The notes: generated by a model from the letters alone, not told the origin. Shown: positions 13,770-25,410, numbered from the stretch's first letter. The stretch is DNA of 64,000 nt from Agrococcus lahaulensis DSM 17612 (GCF_000425105.1 NZ_KE384303.1:372740-436739), one strand, 5' to 3'. Program-made: numbers and translations.

Positions 13770-16316
13770 ATGGCCGAGCTGCTGCACCGCTTGGGAACGT
13801 TCGCCGCGCGCCGCGCGTGGACGGTCCTCATCGCGTGGATCGTCATCCTCGCCGCCGCGGTCGGCGGCTTCCTCATCGGCTTCAAGGGGCTCTCGTCGAG
13901 CTTCGACATCCCCGGCACGGCCTCCGGCGAGGTCGTCGCCGAGCTCGAGCGCGAGCTGCCGGACTTCGCCGGCGCGACCGGCACCGTCGTCGTGCACGCG
14001 ACCGACGGCGCGATCACCGAGGAGCAGCGCGAGCAGCTCGCCGAGCTCATCGAGGGCGCGGAGTCGCTGCCCGACGTCTCGGCCGTCAACGACCCGTTCG
14101 CGACCGAGGCCGAGCGCGCCGACCAGGCGCAGCAGCTCGAGGACGGCCGCGCGCAGCTCGAGGCCGGGCAGGAGCAGCTCGACGCGGGCCTCGCCCAGCT
14201 CGAGGCGGGCGCCGCGCAGCTCGAGGCCGGTCAGGCGCAGCTCGACGCCGCGCGAGCGCAAGCCGAGGCCGCCGGCTTCCCGGCCGCGCAGCTCGACGCC
14301 CAGCAGGCGCAGCTCGACGCGCAGCGCACTGTCATCGACGAGCAGCGCGCGCAGCTCGACGAGGGGCAGGCCGAGCTCGACGAGCAGGCCACCCGGCTCG
14401 AGCGCGGTGAGGAGCTCCTCTCGCTCGCCGACGGCATCCGCCTCGTCTCCGAGGACGGCGCGACCGCCCTCGTGACCGTCTCGTACACCGAGACGCGCCT
14501 CGAGCTGCCGCAGGAGTCGAAGGACGCCACGATGGCGCACTTCTCCTCGCAGCCCATCGACGGGCTCGAGATCTCGTTCTCGACCGACATCGCGCAGGGC
14601 GTGCCCGAGATCCTCGGCATCGGCGAAGCGGTCGGCGTGGCGCTCGCGGCGGTCGTGCTCGTCGTCGTGCTCGGCTCGCTGCTTGCGGCCGCCCTCCCGA
14701 TCGTCACGGCGCTGCTTGGCGTCGCGATCGGCGCGATGGCCGTGCTGTCGTTCTCGGGGGTCGTGCAGATGGCGTCGGTCACGCCGATCCTCGGCGTCAT
14801 GCTCGGCCTCGCGGTCGGCATCGACTACTCGCTCTTCATCATCTACCGCCACCGCAAGCAGCTGCTGCGCGGCGCCGGCGTCGTCGAGTCGATCGGCCTC
14901 GCGAACGGCACGGCGGGCAACGCGGTCGTCTTCGCGGGCGTCACGGTCATCGTCGCGCTCCTCGCGCTCGGCATCACGGGCATCCCCTTCCTCGGCCTCA
15001 TGGGCGTCGCGGGCGCCGTGAGCGTCGCGATCGCCGTGCTCATCGCGATCTCGGCAACGCCGGCCCTGCTGGGCCTCGCCGGCCGCCGCATCCTCAGCCG
15101 ACGCGCGATCGCGAAGGCCGACGCGGCGGGTGACGGCGCGGATGCGCTGCGCTCGGTGCGCCCGATGTCGACCGCCCGCGCGGTCCTCGGCGCCGTGCTC
15201 GCCGTCGCGGTGCTCGCGACGATCGCGATCCCGGCGCTCTCGATGCGCCTCGGCTTGCCCGACGGTGCCTCCGAGCCCGCCGAATCGACCGCCTACCGGG
15301 CCTACAGCCTCACCGAGGAGGCGTTCGGCGAGGGGCAGAACGGCCCGCTGCTCGTCACCGCGACGATGCCGGGCGGCCTCGACGACGTCGAGGTCGAGCG
15401 GCGCCAGCTCGCGGTCGCGCGCGAGCTCGCGGCGAGCGACGACGTCGTGGCGGTCGCGCCCATCGGCGTCTCCGACGACGCCGCGGACGAGGCACGGCTC
15501 GCGGTCTTCCAGGTCGTGCCCGCCGAGGGCCCCAACAGCGAGTCGACCGAGGCGCTCGTGCGCGAGCTGCGCGAGCGGCCGGCGATCGAGGGCGACATGC
15601 CGCTCGGCGTCGCCGGCCAGGCGGCGAGCAACATCGACATCTCCGAGGGCCTCGCCGACGCGCTCCCGACCTACCTCGCGGTCGTCGTCGGGCTCTCGTT
15701 CCTCATCATGGTGATGGTGTTCCGCTCGCTCCTCGTGCCGCTCATCGCGACCGGCGGCTTCGTGCTCTCGCTCTTCGCGACCTTCGGCGCGGTTACCGCG
15801 GTGTTCCAGTGGGGCTGGCTCGGCGGCCTCTTCGGCGTCTCGGAGCCCGGGCCCATCCTGAGCTTCCTGCCCGTCATCCTCACCGGCATCCTCTTCGGGC
15901 TCGCGATGGACTACCAGCTCTTCCTCACGACCGGCATGCGCGAGGCGTACGTGCACAGGGCGGATGCGCGACTCGCGGTCGCGCGCGGGTTCCGGGCGGG
16001 GCGCAGCGTCGTCATCGCCGCCGCGCTCATCATGATCGCCGTCTTCGCCGGCTTCATCGCCTCGGAGTCGATCATCATCAAGGCGATGGGCTTCGGGCTC
16101 GCGCTCGGCGTGCTGCTCGACGCCTTCGTCGTGCGGATGCTGCTCGTGCCCGCGATCATGCACCTCGTCGGCCGCGGCGCGTGGTGGCTGCCGCGCTGGC
16201 TCGACCGCATCATCCCGAACGTCGACGTCGAGGGCGCGGGCCTCGAGCGGCGCCACCCGGGCGCGAGCACGGGCAGCGTCGACGCGGTCGCCGCCGGCGC
16301 GACCGCGCAGCGCTGA
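13770..16316 (+). CDS. MMPL-family RND transporter
   Basis: An 848-residue inner-membrane transporter of the MMPL/RND superfamily, which exports lipids, peptides or drugs by proton motive force. One N-terminal helix (residues ~20–40) is followed by a large extracellular domain, five helices (~285–450), a second extracellular domain and a second helix set (~625–815). GIDYSLFI and AMDYQLFL contain the paired D-Y motifs that relay protons. The first extracellular loop holds an unusual ~95-residue heptad-like coiled coil (residues ~123–217) with repeated QLEAG/QLDAG units. Probably controlled by the divergent TetR gene. The substrate is unknown. Confidence 0.93.
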   Translation: MAELLHRLGTFAARRAWTVLIAWIVILAAAVGGFLIGFKGLSSSFDIPGTASGEVVAELERELPDFAGATGTVVVHATDGAITEEQREQLAELIEGAESLPDVSAVNDPFATEAERADQAQQLEDGRAQLEAGQEQLDAGLAQLEAGAAQLEAGQAQLDAARAQAEAAGFPAAQLDAQQAQLDAQRTVIDEQRAQLDEGQAELDEQATRLERGEELLSLADGIRLVSEDGATALVTVSYTETRLELPQESKDATMAHFSSQPIDGLEISFSTDIAQGVPEILGIGEAVGVALAAVVLVVVLGSLLAAALPIVTALLGVAIGAMAVLSFSGVVQMASVTPILGVMLGLAVGIDYSLFIIYRHRKQLLRGAGVVESIGLANGTAGNAVVFAGVTVIVALLALGITGIPFLGLMGVAGAVSVAIAVLIAISATPALLGLAGRRILSRRAIAKADAAGDGADALRSVRPMSTARAVLGAVLAVAVLATIAIPALSMRLGLPDGASEPAESTAYRAYSLTEEAFGEGQNGPLLVTATMPGGLDDVEVERRQLAVARELAASDDVVAVAPIGVSDDAADEARLAVFQVVPAEGPNSESTEALVRELRERPAIEGDMPLGVAGQAASNIDISEGLADALPTYLAVVVGLSFLIMVMVFRSLLVPLIATGGFVLSLFATFGAVTAVFQWGWLGGLFGVSEPGPILSFLPVILTGILFGLAMDYQLFLTTGMREAYVHRADARLAVARGFRAGRSVVIAAALIMIAVFAGFIASESIIIKAMGFGLALGVLLDAFVVRMLLVPAIMHLVGRGAWWLPRWLDRIIPNVDVEGAGLERRHPGASTGSVDAVAAGATAQR
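14137..14420 (+). repeat. In-gene repeats encoding coiled coil of the MMPL transporter
   Basis: Degenerate tandem units of about 21 bp built on CAGCTCGA(G/C)GCCGG encode QLEAGQEQLDAGLAQLEAG-type heptads. Units are divergent enough to be under protein-level selection rather than a recent DNA expansion. Confidence 0.75.
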
Positions 16317-16331
16317 GGCGCGAGGCGGGGC

Positions 16332-16589
16332 TCAGAGGAGCGAGAGCTCCCGGAGCTTCGCCTCGACCTCGTCGTTCGTCGGCTCGACCTGGTGCGAGCC
16401 GTCGGGGAAGACGACGACCGGGATCTGCATGCGGCCCGAGATGCGCTGCGCCTCGCGCGTCGCCGACTCGTCCTCCTCGAGGTCGATGTAGTCGTAGGGC
16501 ACCGCGAGCCCGTCGAGCTGCTGCTTCGTGCGCCGGCAGTCGCGGCACCAGTCGGCGCCGTACACCCGGATCGTCGTCGTGTCGGTCAT
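16332..16589 (-). CDS. Mycoredoxin / glutaredoxin-like protein
   Basis: An 85-residue thioredoxin-fold protein with the redox motif WCRDC (CxxC) near residue 15, a cis-Pro at IPVVVFPDG and a C-terminal helix. In actinobacteria such proteins reduce mycothiol mixed disulphides. Its ATG overlaps the stop of the upstream membrane-protein gene (ATGA), indicating translational coupling. TACCGT lies 6 nt before the ATG, so a leaderless message of its own is also possible. Confidence 0.87.
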   Translation of the reverse strand: MTDTTTIRVYGADWCRDCRRTKQQLDGLAVPYDYIDLEEDESATREAQRISGRMQIPVVVFPDGSHQVEPTNDEVEAKLRELSLL

Positions 16590-17011
16590 GCCCCCACGGT
16601 ACGTGAGCGCCGCTCGCTTCCGCCACGCACGAGCGCGGCCAGCAGCCGCCATCCGACCAGGAGCGCGAGCAGCGCGAGGGTCGCGACGACGACGAACGGG
16701 AGGGCCGTGCCATGCCCGCTGAGCGCGCGCAGCAGCATCCCGCCCACGACCGTCACGAGCCACACCGGCACGCCGGTGCGGAGCGGCGCAGCGGGCCGCC
16801 GCCACGCGAGCGAGACGAGCCATCCCGCGACGAGTGCGGCGAGGAAGGGCCAGGCCGTCGTCGCGAGGCCGATGCCGCCGGCGCCCAGCACACCCGCGCC
16901 GCCGTCGTCATGGCTCGCGCGGCCGATCGCCGCGAACGCGACGACGAGCGCGGCGTCGAGCGCGAGCGCTCCCGCGAGGAGGCGCGAAGGGGCTGCGGCG
17001 CGGCGGGTCAC
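16586..17011 (-). CDS. DUF3054-like small membrane protein
   Basis: A 141-residue protein with four hydrophobic helices (around residues 12–30, 47–68, 82–100 and 108–130) matching the actinobacterial DUF3054 pattern: DAALVVAFAAIGRASHDDG, then TAWPFLAALVAGWL and WLVTVVGGMLLRAL. Role unknown. The GTG start at 17,011 was chosen because the first helix begins soon after and because TACGGT lies 6 nt upstream (leaderless pattern). Its stop overlaps the mycoredoxin start. Confidence 0.78.
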   Translation of the reverse strand: MTRRAAAPSRLLAGALALDAALVVAFAAIGRASHDDGGAGVLGAGGIGLATTAWPFLAALVAGWLVSLAWRRPAAPLRTGVPVWLVTVVGGMLLRALSGHGTALPFVVVATLALLALLVGWRLLAALVRGGSERRSRTVGA

Positions 17012-17054
17012 CCCTCGACCGTAGCTGCACGGCGCATCTGGCATGCTCGGCTCC

Positions 17055-18290
17055 ATGGAGCAGGCCACCGCGACCGCACTCGACGTCGAGGCGCTGCGGG
17101 CGCGGTTCCCGTCGCTCGCCTCGGGCATCGCCCACTTCGACGGACCGGGCGGCACGCAGACGCCGGCCGAGGTCGGCGAGGCGATCGCCCGCACGCTCAC
17201 CGGTCCGCTCTCGAACCGCGGCTCGAGCGTCGCGAGCGAGCGGAACGCCGACGCGGCGGTCGCCGCCTTCCGTGCCGCCTACGCCGACCTGCTCCGCGCC
17301 GACCCGCGCGGCATCGTCTACGGGCGCAGCGCGACGCAGCTCACCTACGACGTCTCCCGCGCGCTCGCGAAGCAGTGGGCGGCGGGCGACGAGCTCGTCG
17401 TCACGCAGCTCGACCACGACGCGAACGTGCGGCCGTGGCTCCAGGTCGCCGAGCGCGTCGGGATGACGGTGCGGTGGCTGCGGCTCGACCCCGCGACGGG
17501 GCAGCTGCGGCTCGACGAGCTCGACGAGGTCGTGACCGAGCGCACGCGCCTCGTCGCCGTCACCGGCGCATCCAACCTCATCGGCTCGAAGCCCGACCTG
17601 CCCCGCATCGCGGCCCGCGCGCACGAGGTCGGCGCGCTCGTGCACGTCGACGGCGTGCACCTCGCCGCGCACGACGCGATCGACGTCGCCGCGCTCGGCG
17701 CCGACCTCTTCGTCTGCTCGCCCTACAAGTTCTTCGGCCCGCACTGCGCGGTGCTCGCCGCGTCGCCCGAGCTGCTCGAGTCGCTGCACCCCGACAAGCT
17801 GCTGCCCTCGACCGACGCGGTGCCCGAGCGCTTCGAGCTCGGCACCCTGCCCTACGAGCTCATGGCGGGCGCGACTGCGGCCGTGGACGTCATCGCGAGC
17901 ATCGCGGGTGCCCCGGTCGAGGATGCCCAGCGCGACCGCCGCGAGCGCCTCGTCGCCGCCAACGCGCTCGTCGAGCACCACGAGCGGCGCCTGCGCGAGC
18001 GCATCGAGGTTCACTTGCGCGCGCTCGAGGGCCGGCTGACGCTGCACTCGGTCGCCGAGGAGCGCACGTCGACGCTCTTCGTCACCTTCCGCGACCGCGA
18101 CCCGTTCGCCGTCGCCCGCGCGCTCGCAGCGCGCGACGTGCTCGCGCCCGCCGGCACCTTCTACGCGCACGAGCCGTTCCTCGCGCTCGGCACCGGCGCC
18201 GAGGCGGGACTGCGAATGGGGCTCGCGCCCTACAACGACGACACCGACGTCGACCGGCTGCTCGAGGGGCTCGACGCCGCGCTCGCGTGA
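17055..18290 (+). CDS. Cysteine desulfurase-like PLP enzyme (class V aminotransferase)
   Basis: A 411-residue PLP-dependent fold-type I protein of the class V group, closest to the cysteine-desulfurase-like subfamily (FDGPGGTQTPAEV, FVCSPYKFFGPH with the Schiff-base Lys, LVHVDGVHLAAHD with the ring-stacking/Asp segment). A canonical active-site Cys loop as in IscS is not seen, so true desulfurase activity is doubtful. Start at 17,055 chosen over 17,043 because CATGCT lies 7 nt before it (leaderless geometry). A different class V reaction on an amino acid is possible. Confidence 0.82.
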   Translation: MEQATATALDVEALRARFPSLASGIAHFDGPGGTQTPAEVGEAIARTLTGPLSNRGSSVASERNADAAVAAFRAAYADLLRADPRGIVYGRSATQLTYDVSRALAKQWAAGDELVVTQLDHDANVRPWLQVAERVGMTVRWLRLDPATGQLRLDELDEVVTERTRLVAVTGASNLIGSKPDLPRIAARAHEVGALVHVDGVHLAAHDAIDVAALGADLFVCSPYKFFGPHCAVLAASPELLESLHPDKLLPSTDAVPERFELGTLPYELMAGATAAVDVIASIAGAPVEDAQRDRRERLVAANALVEHHERRLRERIEVHLRALEGRLTLHSVAEERTSTLFVTFRDRDPFAVARALAARDVLAPAGTFYAHEPFLALGTGAEAGLRMGLAPYNDDTDVDRLLEGLDAALA

Positions 18291-18383
18291 TGGCGAGCGG
18301 GGGATAGCCCCCTGGTTGCGGCGCCGCACGCGTGCCTACGCTGAGCTCGACCCGCCCACCGGCCCGACGCGAAGGAGTCGATC

Positions 18384-18881
18384 GTGACCGACACCGCGAG
18401 CAGTGCGCCCGCTTCCGTCCCGGCCCCTGCGCCGAAGCTGCCGCCGCGCTGGTTCGTACGCTCCGCGTGGGTCGTGCACCGCGCGCTCTACCGCGTCACG
18501 AGCGGCCGCTTCGGCCTCGCGCGGCCGAGGCCGGGGAAGTTCGGCATGCTGCGCCTGCACACGATCGGCCGCCGCTCGGGCGAGCCGCGCGTCGCGATCG
18601 TCTCCTACTACGAGGAGGGCGAGGCTCTCGTGACGATGGCGATGAACGGCTGGGCCGACGCGCACCCCGCCTGGCTCCACAACCTCCGCGCCCACCCCGA
18701 CGCATCCGTCGACCTGCCCGACGGTCCGCGCCTCGTGCACGCCCGAGAGGTGTCCGGGCTCGAGCGCGAGCGCCTGCTCGCGGGCTTCGACGCCTTCCAC
18801 GAGGGGCCGGCGATGGCGGAGTACGAGCGGGCGCGCCGGCGCGCGACGCCCGTCGTCGTGCTCGAGCCGCGCGCGGGCTGA
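18384..18881 (+). CDS. Deazaflavin (F420)-dependent nitroreductase-family protein
   Basis: A 165-residue split-barrel protein of the Ddn/FDOR-A family. It has the family core LRLHTIGRRSGEPRVAIVSY, then NGWADAHPAWLHNLRAHPDA, in which the W-x-x-N-L-x-A-x-P motif contacts F420 phosphate. Such proteins reduce quinones or nitro compounds with F420H2, but some paralogues bind other cofactors. A GAAGGAG ribosome-binding site precedes the GTG start. It is transcribed alone and convergent with the sugar dehydrogenase gene. Confidence 0.87.
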   Translation: MTDTASSAPASVPAPAPKLPPRWFVRSAWVVHRALYRVTSGRFGLARPRPGKFGMLRLHTIGRRSGEPRVAIVSYYEEGEALVTMAMNGWADAHPAWLHNLRAHPDASVDLPDGPRLVHAREVSGLERERLLAGFDAFHEGPAMAEYERARRRATPVVVLEPRAG

Positions 18882-18897
18882 CCCTTCGCGCCTCGCG

Positions 18898-20040
18898 CTA
18901 GGGCGCGAAGGCGAGGATGCGGTCGTCGCCCTCCGCGGGCCGGCCGCGGCCGTCGGTGCTGCCGGTGAGCGCCCAGACCGAGCCGTCCAGCGCGGCCACG
19001 ACGTCGCGCATCCGCCCGTGCTCGCCCTGCCAGTGCACGCTCGAGACCGCGAGGTCGTCGATCGGCACGCGGCGCAGCGACTGCCCGCGCAGGTTCGCGA
19101 TCCAGAGCGCGTCGCCCGCGAAGGCCATCCCGCTCGGGCTCGCCTCGGCGGGCCGCCACTGCTGCACGGGATCGACGAACCGGCGGTCGCCCGCGGCGCC
19201 CTCGACGACCGGCCAGCCGTAGTTCGCTCCCGCCTCGATCGCGTTGAGCTCGTCCCACGTGTCCTGGCCGAACTCGGTCGCGAAGAGCGCGCCGTCATCG
19301 CTCCACGCGAGGCCCTGCGGGTTGCGGTGGCCGAGCGTGTAGACCGGGGAGCCGGGGTCGGGGTTGTCGGCCGGCAGCGAGCCGTCGGGCTCGAGCCGCA
19401 GGATCTTGCCGGCGAGGCTCGCGGGATCCTGCGCCCGCGTCGGCACGCCCGCGTCGCCCGTCGTCGCGTAGAGCATCCCGTCGGGTCCGAACGCGATGCG
19501 CCCGCCGTTGTGGTTGCGGGCCGCGGGGATGCCGGTGAGCAGCTCCTCGGGCTCGCCGAGCGATCGCTCGCCGACGGCGCCCTCGAGCGTCGCGCGCAGG
19601 ATGGCGTTGCCGTCGCTCCTCGTCGCGTACCAGTAGAGGTGCCCGTCGCGCGCGGCGATGCCGAGCAGCCCGCCCTCGCCGCCGGGCACGACGCCCTCGA
19701 GCTCGGCGATCGGGTCAGTGCTGCCCTCGGGTCGCACCTCGACGATGCGGGCCGAGTCGCGCTCGCTCACGAGCGCGCCGCCGTCGGGCAGGAGCGCGAT
19801 CGACCACGGGCTCTCGAGCCCGGTCGCGAGCGTCTCGGGCGACTCGAGGCTGCCGGTGCGGATGGAGGAGGGCGAGGCGGATGCGTCGGGCACGGCGGGC
19901 GCGCCGGTCGCGGCCGGGTCGGTGCTCGTCGCGGGCCGCTCGGCGGGCTGCTCGACGGGCACGCACGCGGCGAGCGCGAGCGCGAGGACGAGGGCGAGCC
20001 CGACGGGCGGCGCGACGCCGCGGCGGCGACGGAGGCTCAC
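18898..20040 (-). CDS. PQQ-dependent sugar dehydrogenase-like lipoprotein (GSDH family)
   Basis: A 380-residue secreted lipoprotein: RRRR basic start, a hydrophobic run (VGLALVLALALA) and the lipobox LAAC, then a Pro/Ala/Ser linker and a six-bladed beta-propeller of the glucose/sorbosone dehydrogenase type (LESPWSIALLPDGGALVSER, RNHNGGRIAFGPDGMLY, GHRNPQGLAW, EFGQDTWDELN, GANYGWP). Related soluble enzymes oxidise aldoses with PQQ. No PQQ synthesis genes are seen here. GTG 20,040 was chosen because a standard signal peptide begins there; ATG 20,088 would add 16 residues. Confidence 0.87.
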   Translation of the reverse strand: MSLRRRRGVAPPVGLALVLALALAACVPVEQPAERPATSTDPAATGAPAVPDASASPSSIRTGSLESPETLATGLESPWSIALLPDGGALVSERDSARIVEVRPEGSTDPIAELEGVVPGGEGGLLGIAARDGHLYWYATRSDGNAILRATLEGAVGERSLGEPEELLTGIPAARNHNGGRIAFGPDGMLYATTGDAGVPTRAQDPASLAGKILRLEPDGSLPADNPDPGSPVYTLGHRNPQGLAWSDDGALFATEFGQDTWDELNAIEAGANYGWPVVEGAAGDRRFVDPVQQWRPAEASPSGMAFAGDALWIANLRGQSLRRVPIDDLAVSSVHWQGEHGRMRDVVAALDGSVWALTGSTDGRGRPAEGDDRILAFAP

Positions 20041-20104
20041 GGTGCGGCTCCGCTCATGCTCGGCTCCCTCCCCGGGTGCGCTCAGCATACGCGCGGACGG
20101 GAGG

Positions 20105-20110
20105 TACGGT
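20105..20110 (+). promoter_or_regulatory. -10 element of leaderless histidine kinase promoter
   Basis: TACGGT lies 7 nt before the ATG at 20,118 and no Shine–Dalgarno is present. The 77-bp gap is shared with the divergent sugar dehydrogenase gene. Confidence 0.5.
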
Positions 20111-20117
20111 GGCGACC

Positions 20118-22103
<1,986 letters not shown>

Positions 22104-23368
22104 GCGCGCGCTCGAGGTCGTCGATGAGGTCGGCCGGATCCTCGAGGCCGATCGAGAGCCGCAGCACGCCCGCGTGCGGCTTCGCCTCCGCCGCGACCGG
22201 CCGGTGCGTGAGCGACGCGGGGTGCTGGATGAGCGAGTCGACGCTGCCGAGCGAGACGGCGTGCGTGAACAGCTCCACCGACTCCGCGACCGCGGCGGCG
22301 CGCTCGACGTCGCCGACGTCGACCGCGATCATCGAGCCCGGCCCCGCCATCTGCCTGCCCGGTCCCACGAGGCCCGCGGGGTCGCATCCGTCGAGCCCGG
22401 GGTAGTGCACCTCGAGCACGCCGTCCATCGCGGCGAGCGCGCGCGCGACGACCTCGGCTCCCGCCTGCTGCGCTCGCACGCGCAGCGGCAGCGTCTGCAG
22501 CCCCCGGTGCATGAGGTAGGCGGCGAGCGGATGCGCGAGGGCGCCCGTGATGGCGCGGACGGGCCGGAGGGCCCGCGCCCACTCCTCGCTGCACGCCACG
22601 ACGCCGCCGACCACGTCGCCGTGGCCGCCGATGTACTTCGTCGCGGAGTGCAGCGACAGCGCGGCGCCGTGCGCGAGCGGCCGCTGGAGCACGGGCGTCG
22701 CGAACGTGTTGTCGACGAGCACGGGCGCGTCGCCCGCGGCGGCGACGAGCGCCGAGAGGTCGACGAGCTCGAGCGTGGGGTTCGCGGGCGTCTCGACGAC
22801 CACGAGGCCCGTGTCGGGGCGGCACGCGCGGGCGACCGCCTCGACCGAGTCCACGAACGTCGTCTCGGTGCCGAGCAGGCCCGTCGCGAGCAGGTGGTCG
22901 GTGCCGCCGTAGAGCGGCCGGAGCGCCACGACGTGGCTGCCGCGGCGCTGGCGCGCGGCCATGAGCACGGCGGTCACCGCCGCCATGCCGGAGGCGAAGG
23001 CGACCGCGCGCTCGCCGCCCTCGAGCTGCGCGAGCGCCTCCTCGAAGCGCGCGACGGTCGGATTCCAGAGCCGCTGGTAGACGGCCGAGCCGTCGCCGAC
23101 GTCGCCGCCGGTCGCGAGCCGCTCGTACGCGTCGCCGCCCGTGAGGACGTCCGGCAGCGGGTTCGTCGAGGAGAGGTCGATGGGGATCGCGTGCACGCCG
23201 AGCGACCGGAGATCGTCGCGGCCGGCATGCACCGCGAGCGAGTCGGGTCGGAGGCGAGCGTCATTGCTCGTCGTCATGCATCCGATCATGCCCCAAGTGT
23301 CAAGTGATGGATGCGTCCCGCGCGGCCGGGCGGGCAGCATGCGCTCGCCGATGGCAGGATCGAGAGCC

Positions 23369-25336
23369 GTGACCCTCCTCGCCCAGCCCCTCCGCATCGG
23401 CGCCTTCGACGCCCCCAACCGGATCATGCAGGCGGCGCACTCGAAGCAGTACTCCGACCGCGTCGAGTCGGATCGCGAGACCGCCTACTTCGTGCGCCGG
23501 GCGCGCGGCGGGTGCGGGCTCTTCGTCGCGGGCAACCACCTCGTGCACCCGAGCGGGTCGACGCGCGGCTTCCAGGACGCCTGGCGACCGGAGGCGGTCG
23601 ACGCGAACCGGCGCATGACCGACGCGATCCACGAGGCCGGCGCGCGGGTGCTCGTGCAGCTCAACCACCACGGCGCGCAGGCGTCGCCCGAGGGGCCGGA
23701 CGGCCCGCGCGCGGTGCTCGCACCGAGCCGCATCCTCTCGCCCTCGACGGGCGTCGCGACGGCGGCGGCGACGCCGCGCGACCTGCGGGCGCTCGCGGAG
23801 GCGTGGGCCGACTCGGCCGAGCGCGCGAGGCTCGGGGGCTTCGACGGCGTCGAGGTGCACATGGCGCACGGCTACCTGCTGCACCAGTTCCTCACGCCGC
23901 TCACGAACCGCCGCACCGACGCCTACGGCGGCGACCTCGAGGGCCGCACGCGCTTCCCGCGCGAGGTGCTGCGCGCCGTGCGCGCCCGGGTCGGGGACGA
24001 CTTCACCGTCGGCATCCGCATCGTGCTCGACGAGCACCGCGAGGGCGGGCTCGACGCGGCCGCGATGCGCGAGGTCGTCGCGGCGCTCCGCGACGAGGCG
24101 AGGATCGACTTCCTCGACACCGCGGCCGGCAGCTACCACGACGTCCACTGGGTGTTCCCGTCGTCCGCGATGCCCGTCGCGTGGCTGCGCGACGACGTCG
24201 CGGCGCTCAAGGCCGCGAACCCCGACATCCCGGTGTTCGGCGTCGGCGCGGCGCTGAGCGCCGAGCAGGCGGAGGAGGTGCTCGCGAGCGGCATCGCCGA
24301 CATGGTCGCGCTCACGCGCGGCCAGCTCGCCGACCCCGACCTCGCCCGGAAGCTCCTCACCGGGGCGACCGAGGGCATCCGGCACTGCATCCGCTTGAAC
24401 CAGGGGTGCCTCGGGCGCGGCAGCCAAGGGCTGCCCGTCTCGTGCACCGTGAACCCGGAGGTGGGCCGCGAGCTCGAACCGGTGCCGGCCCGGGCCGCGG
24501 CGCCGCGGCGCTGGGCGGTCGTCGGCGGCGGACCGGCGGGCCTCCGCGCGGCGCTCGACCTCGCCCGGCTCGGCCACGGGGTCACCCTGCTCGAGCGCGA
24601 GCACGAGCTCGGCGGGCAGCTGCGGCGCGCCGCACGCGTGCCGGGCCGCTCCTCCGTCGCGCTGCTCGTCGCCGACCTCGAGCGCGACGCGCGCGCGGCG
24701 GGCGTCGAGCTGCGCCTGGGCGAGCCGGCCACGCTCGAGCGCCTGCGCGCGCTCGGCGCCGACGCGGTCGTGCTCGCGACCGGCGCGGTGCCGCCCGAGC
24801 GCACCGCGCTCGCGGTCGACGAGGCGTTCGAGGGGGAGCGCCCGGCGACGATCGACGCGTGGCGGGCGATGGACGATCCCGCCGCCCTCGGCGATCGCGT
24901 GCTCGTCGTCGACGACGACGGCACGGCGCGCGCGTCCGGCGTGCTGCTCGCGCTCGCGGCGAGCGGCGCGGCGATCGAGGTCGTGACGCCGTTCGAGCGG
25001 CTGCTGCCGCACGTCCGCACCGGCTACGAGCGGCAGCTCGTGCTGCGCTCGCTCGCCGCGGGCGGCGTCGTGCGGCGCACCGCCGCCCGCGTGCGCCTCG
25101 ACGCGGAGCGGGCGTGGGCGGTCGACGTGCTGACGGGCGAGGCGACGCGGCTCGCCGATCCGACGGCGATCGTCGCGCTCACCCCGCCGGAGGCCGTCGG
25201 CCTCGACGAGCACGACGCCGAGCGGCTCGAGGCATCGCTCGGCGTGCCCGTGCTCGCGATCGGCGACGCGCGAGCGCCGCGCGGCATCGACGCCGCGATC
25301 GCCGAGGCGTGGCAGCTCGCGCGCGACGCCGCCTGA
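23369..25336 (+). CDS. NADH:flavin oxidoreductase / 2,4-dienoyl-CoA reductase-like enzyme lacking one Fe–S cysteine
   Basis: A 655-residue two-part flavoenzyme: N-terminal OYE-like TIM barrel (NRIMQAAHSKQYSD, VEVHMAHGYLLHQFLTPLTN RRTDAYGG) binding FMN, and C-terminal pyridine-nucleotide-disulphide reductase-like part (WAVVGGGPAGLRAALDLA) binding FAD/NAD. The family links them by a [4Fe-4S] cluster held by C-x2-C-x3-C-x11-C. Here the segment reads CIRLNQGC…SC: the second Cys is Leu (codon TTG). The other three cysteines remain. GTG start with CAGGAT 8 nt upstream. It probably reduces an enone or dienoyl substrate, but the cluster may be altered or absent. Confidence 0.87.
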   Translation: MTLLAQPLRIGAFDAPNRIMQAAHSKQYSDRVESDRETAYFVRRARGGCGLFVAGNHLVHPSGSTRGFQDAWRPEAVDANRRMTDAIHEAGARVLVQLNHHGAQASPEGPDGPRAVLAPSRILSPSTGVATAAATPRDLRALAEAWADSAERARLGGFDGVEVHMAHGYLLHQFLTPLTNRRTDAYGGDLEGRTRFPREVLRAVRARVGDDFTVGIRIVLDEHREGGLDAAAMREVVAALRDEARIDFLDTAAGSYHDVHWVFPSSAMPVAWLRDDVAALKAANPDIPVFGVGAALSAEQAEEVLASGIADMVALTRGQLADPDLARKLLTGATEGIRHCIRLNQGCLGRGSQGLPVSCTVNPEVGRELEPVPARAAAPRRWAVVGGGPAGLRAALDLARLGHGVTLLEREHELGGQLRRAARVPGRSSVALLVADLERDARAAGVELRLGEPATLERLRALGADAVVLATGAVPPERTALAVDEAFEGERPATIDAWRAMDDPAALGDRVLVVDDDGTARASGVLLALAASGAAIEVVTPFERLLPHVRTGYERQLVLRSLAAGGVVRRTAARVRLDAERAWAVDVLTGEATRLADPTAIVALTPPEAVGLDEHDAERLEASLGVPVLAIGDARAPRGIDAAIAEAWQLARDAA

Positions 25337-25410
25337 CCGACCCTGGCGCACGCCGCCCGACTGCGGCATGCTGACTCCACGCGGCCGCGCGGCCGCAGTG
25401 AGGAGCCGAG

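Noticed and set aside
12939-16256. Long minus-strand frame opposite the MMPL transporter
   Set aside because: Composition is dominated by Arg, Glu, Asp and His with no motifs, and the plus strand encodes an intact MMPL protein with paired helices and proton-relay motifs.
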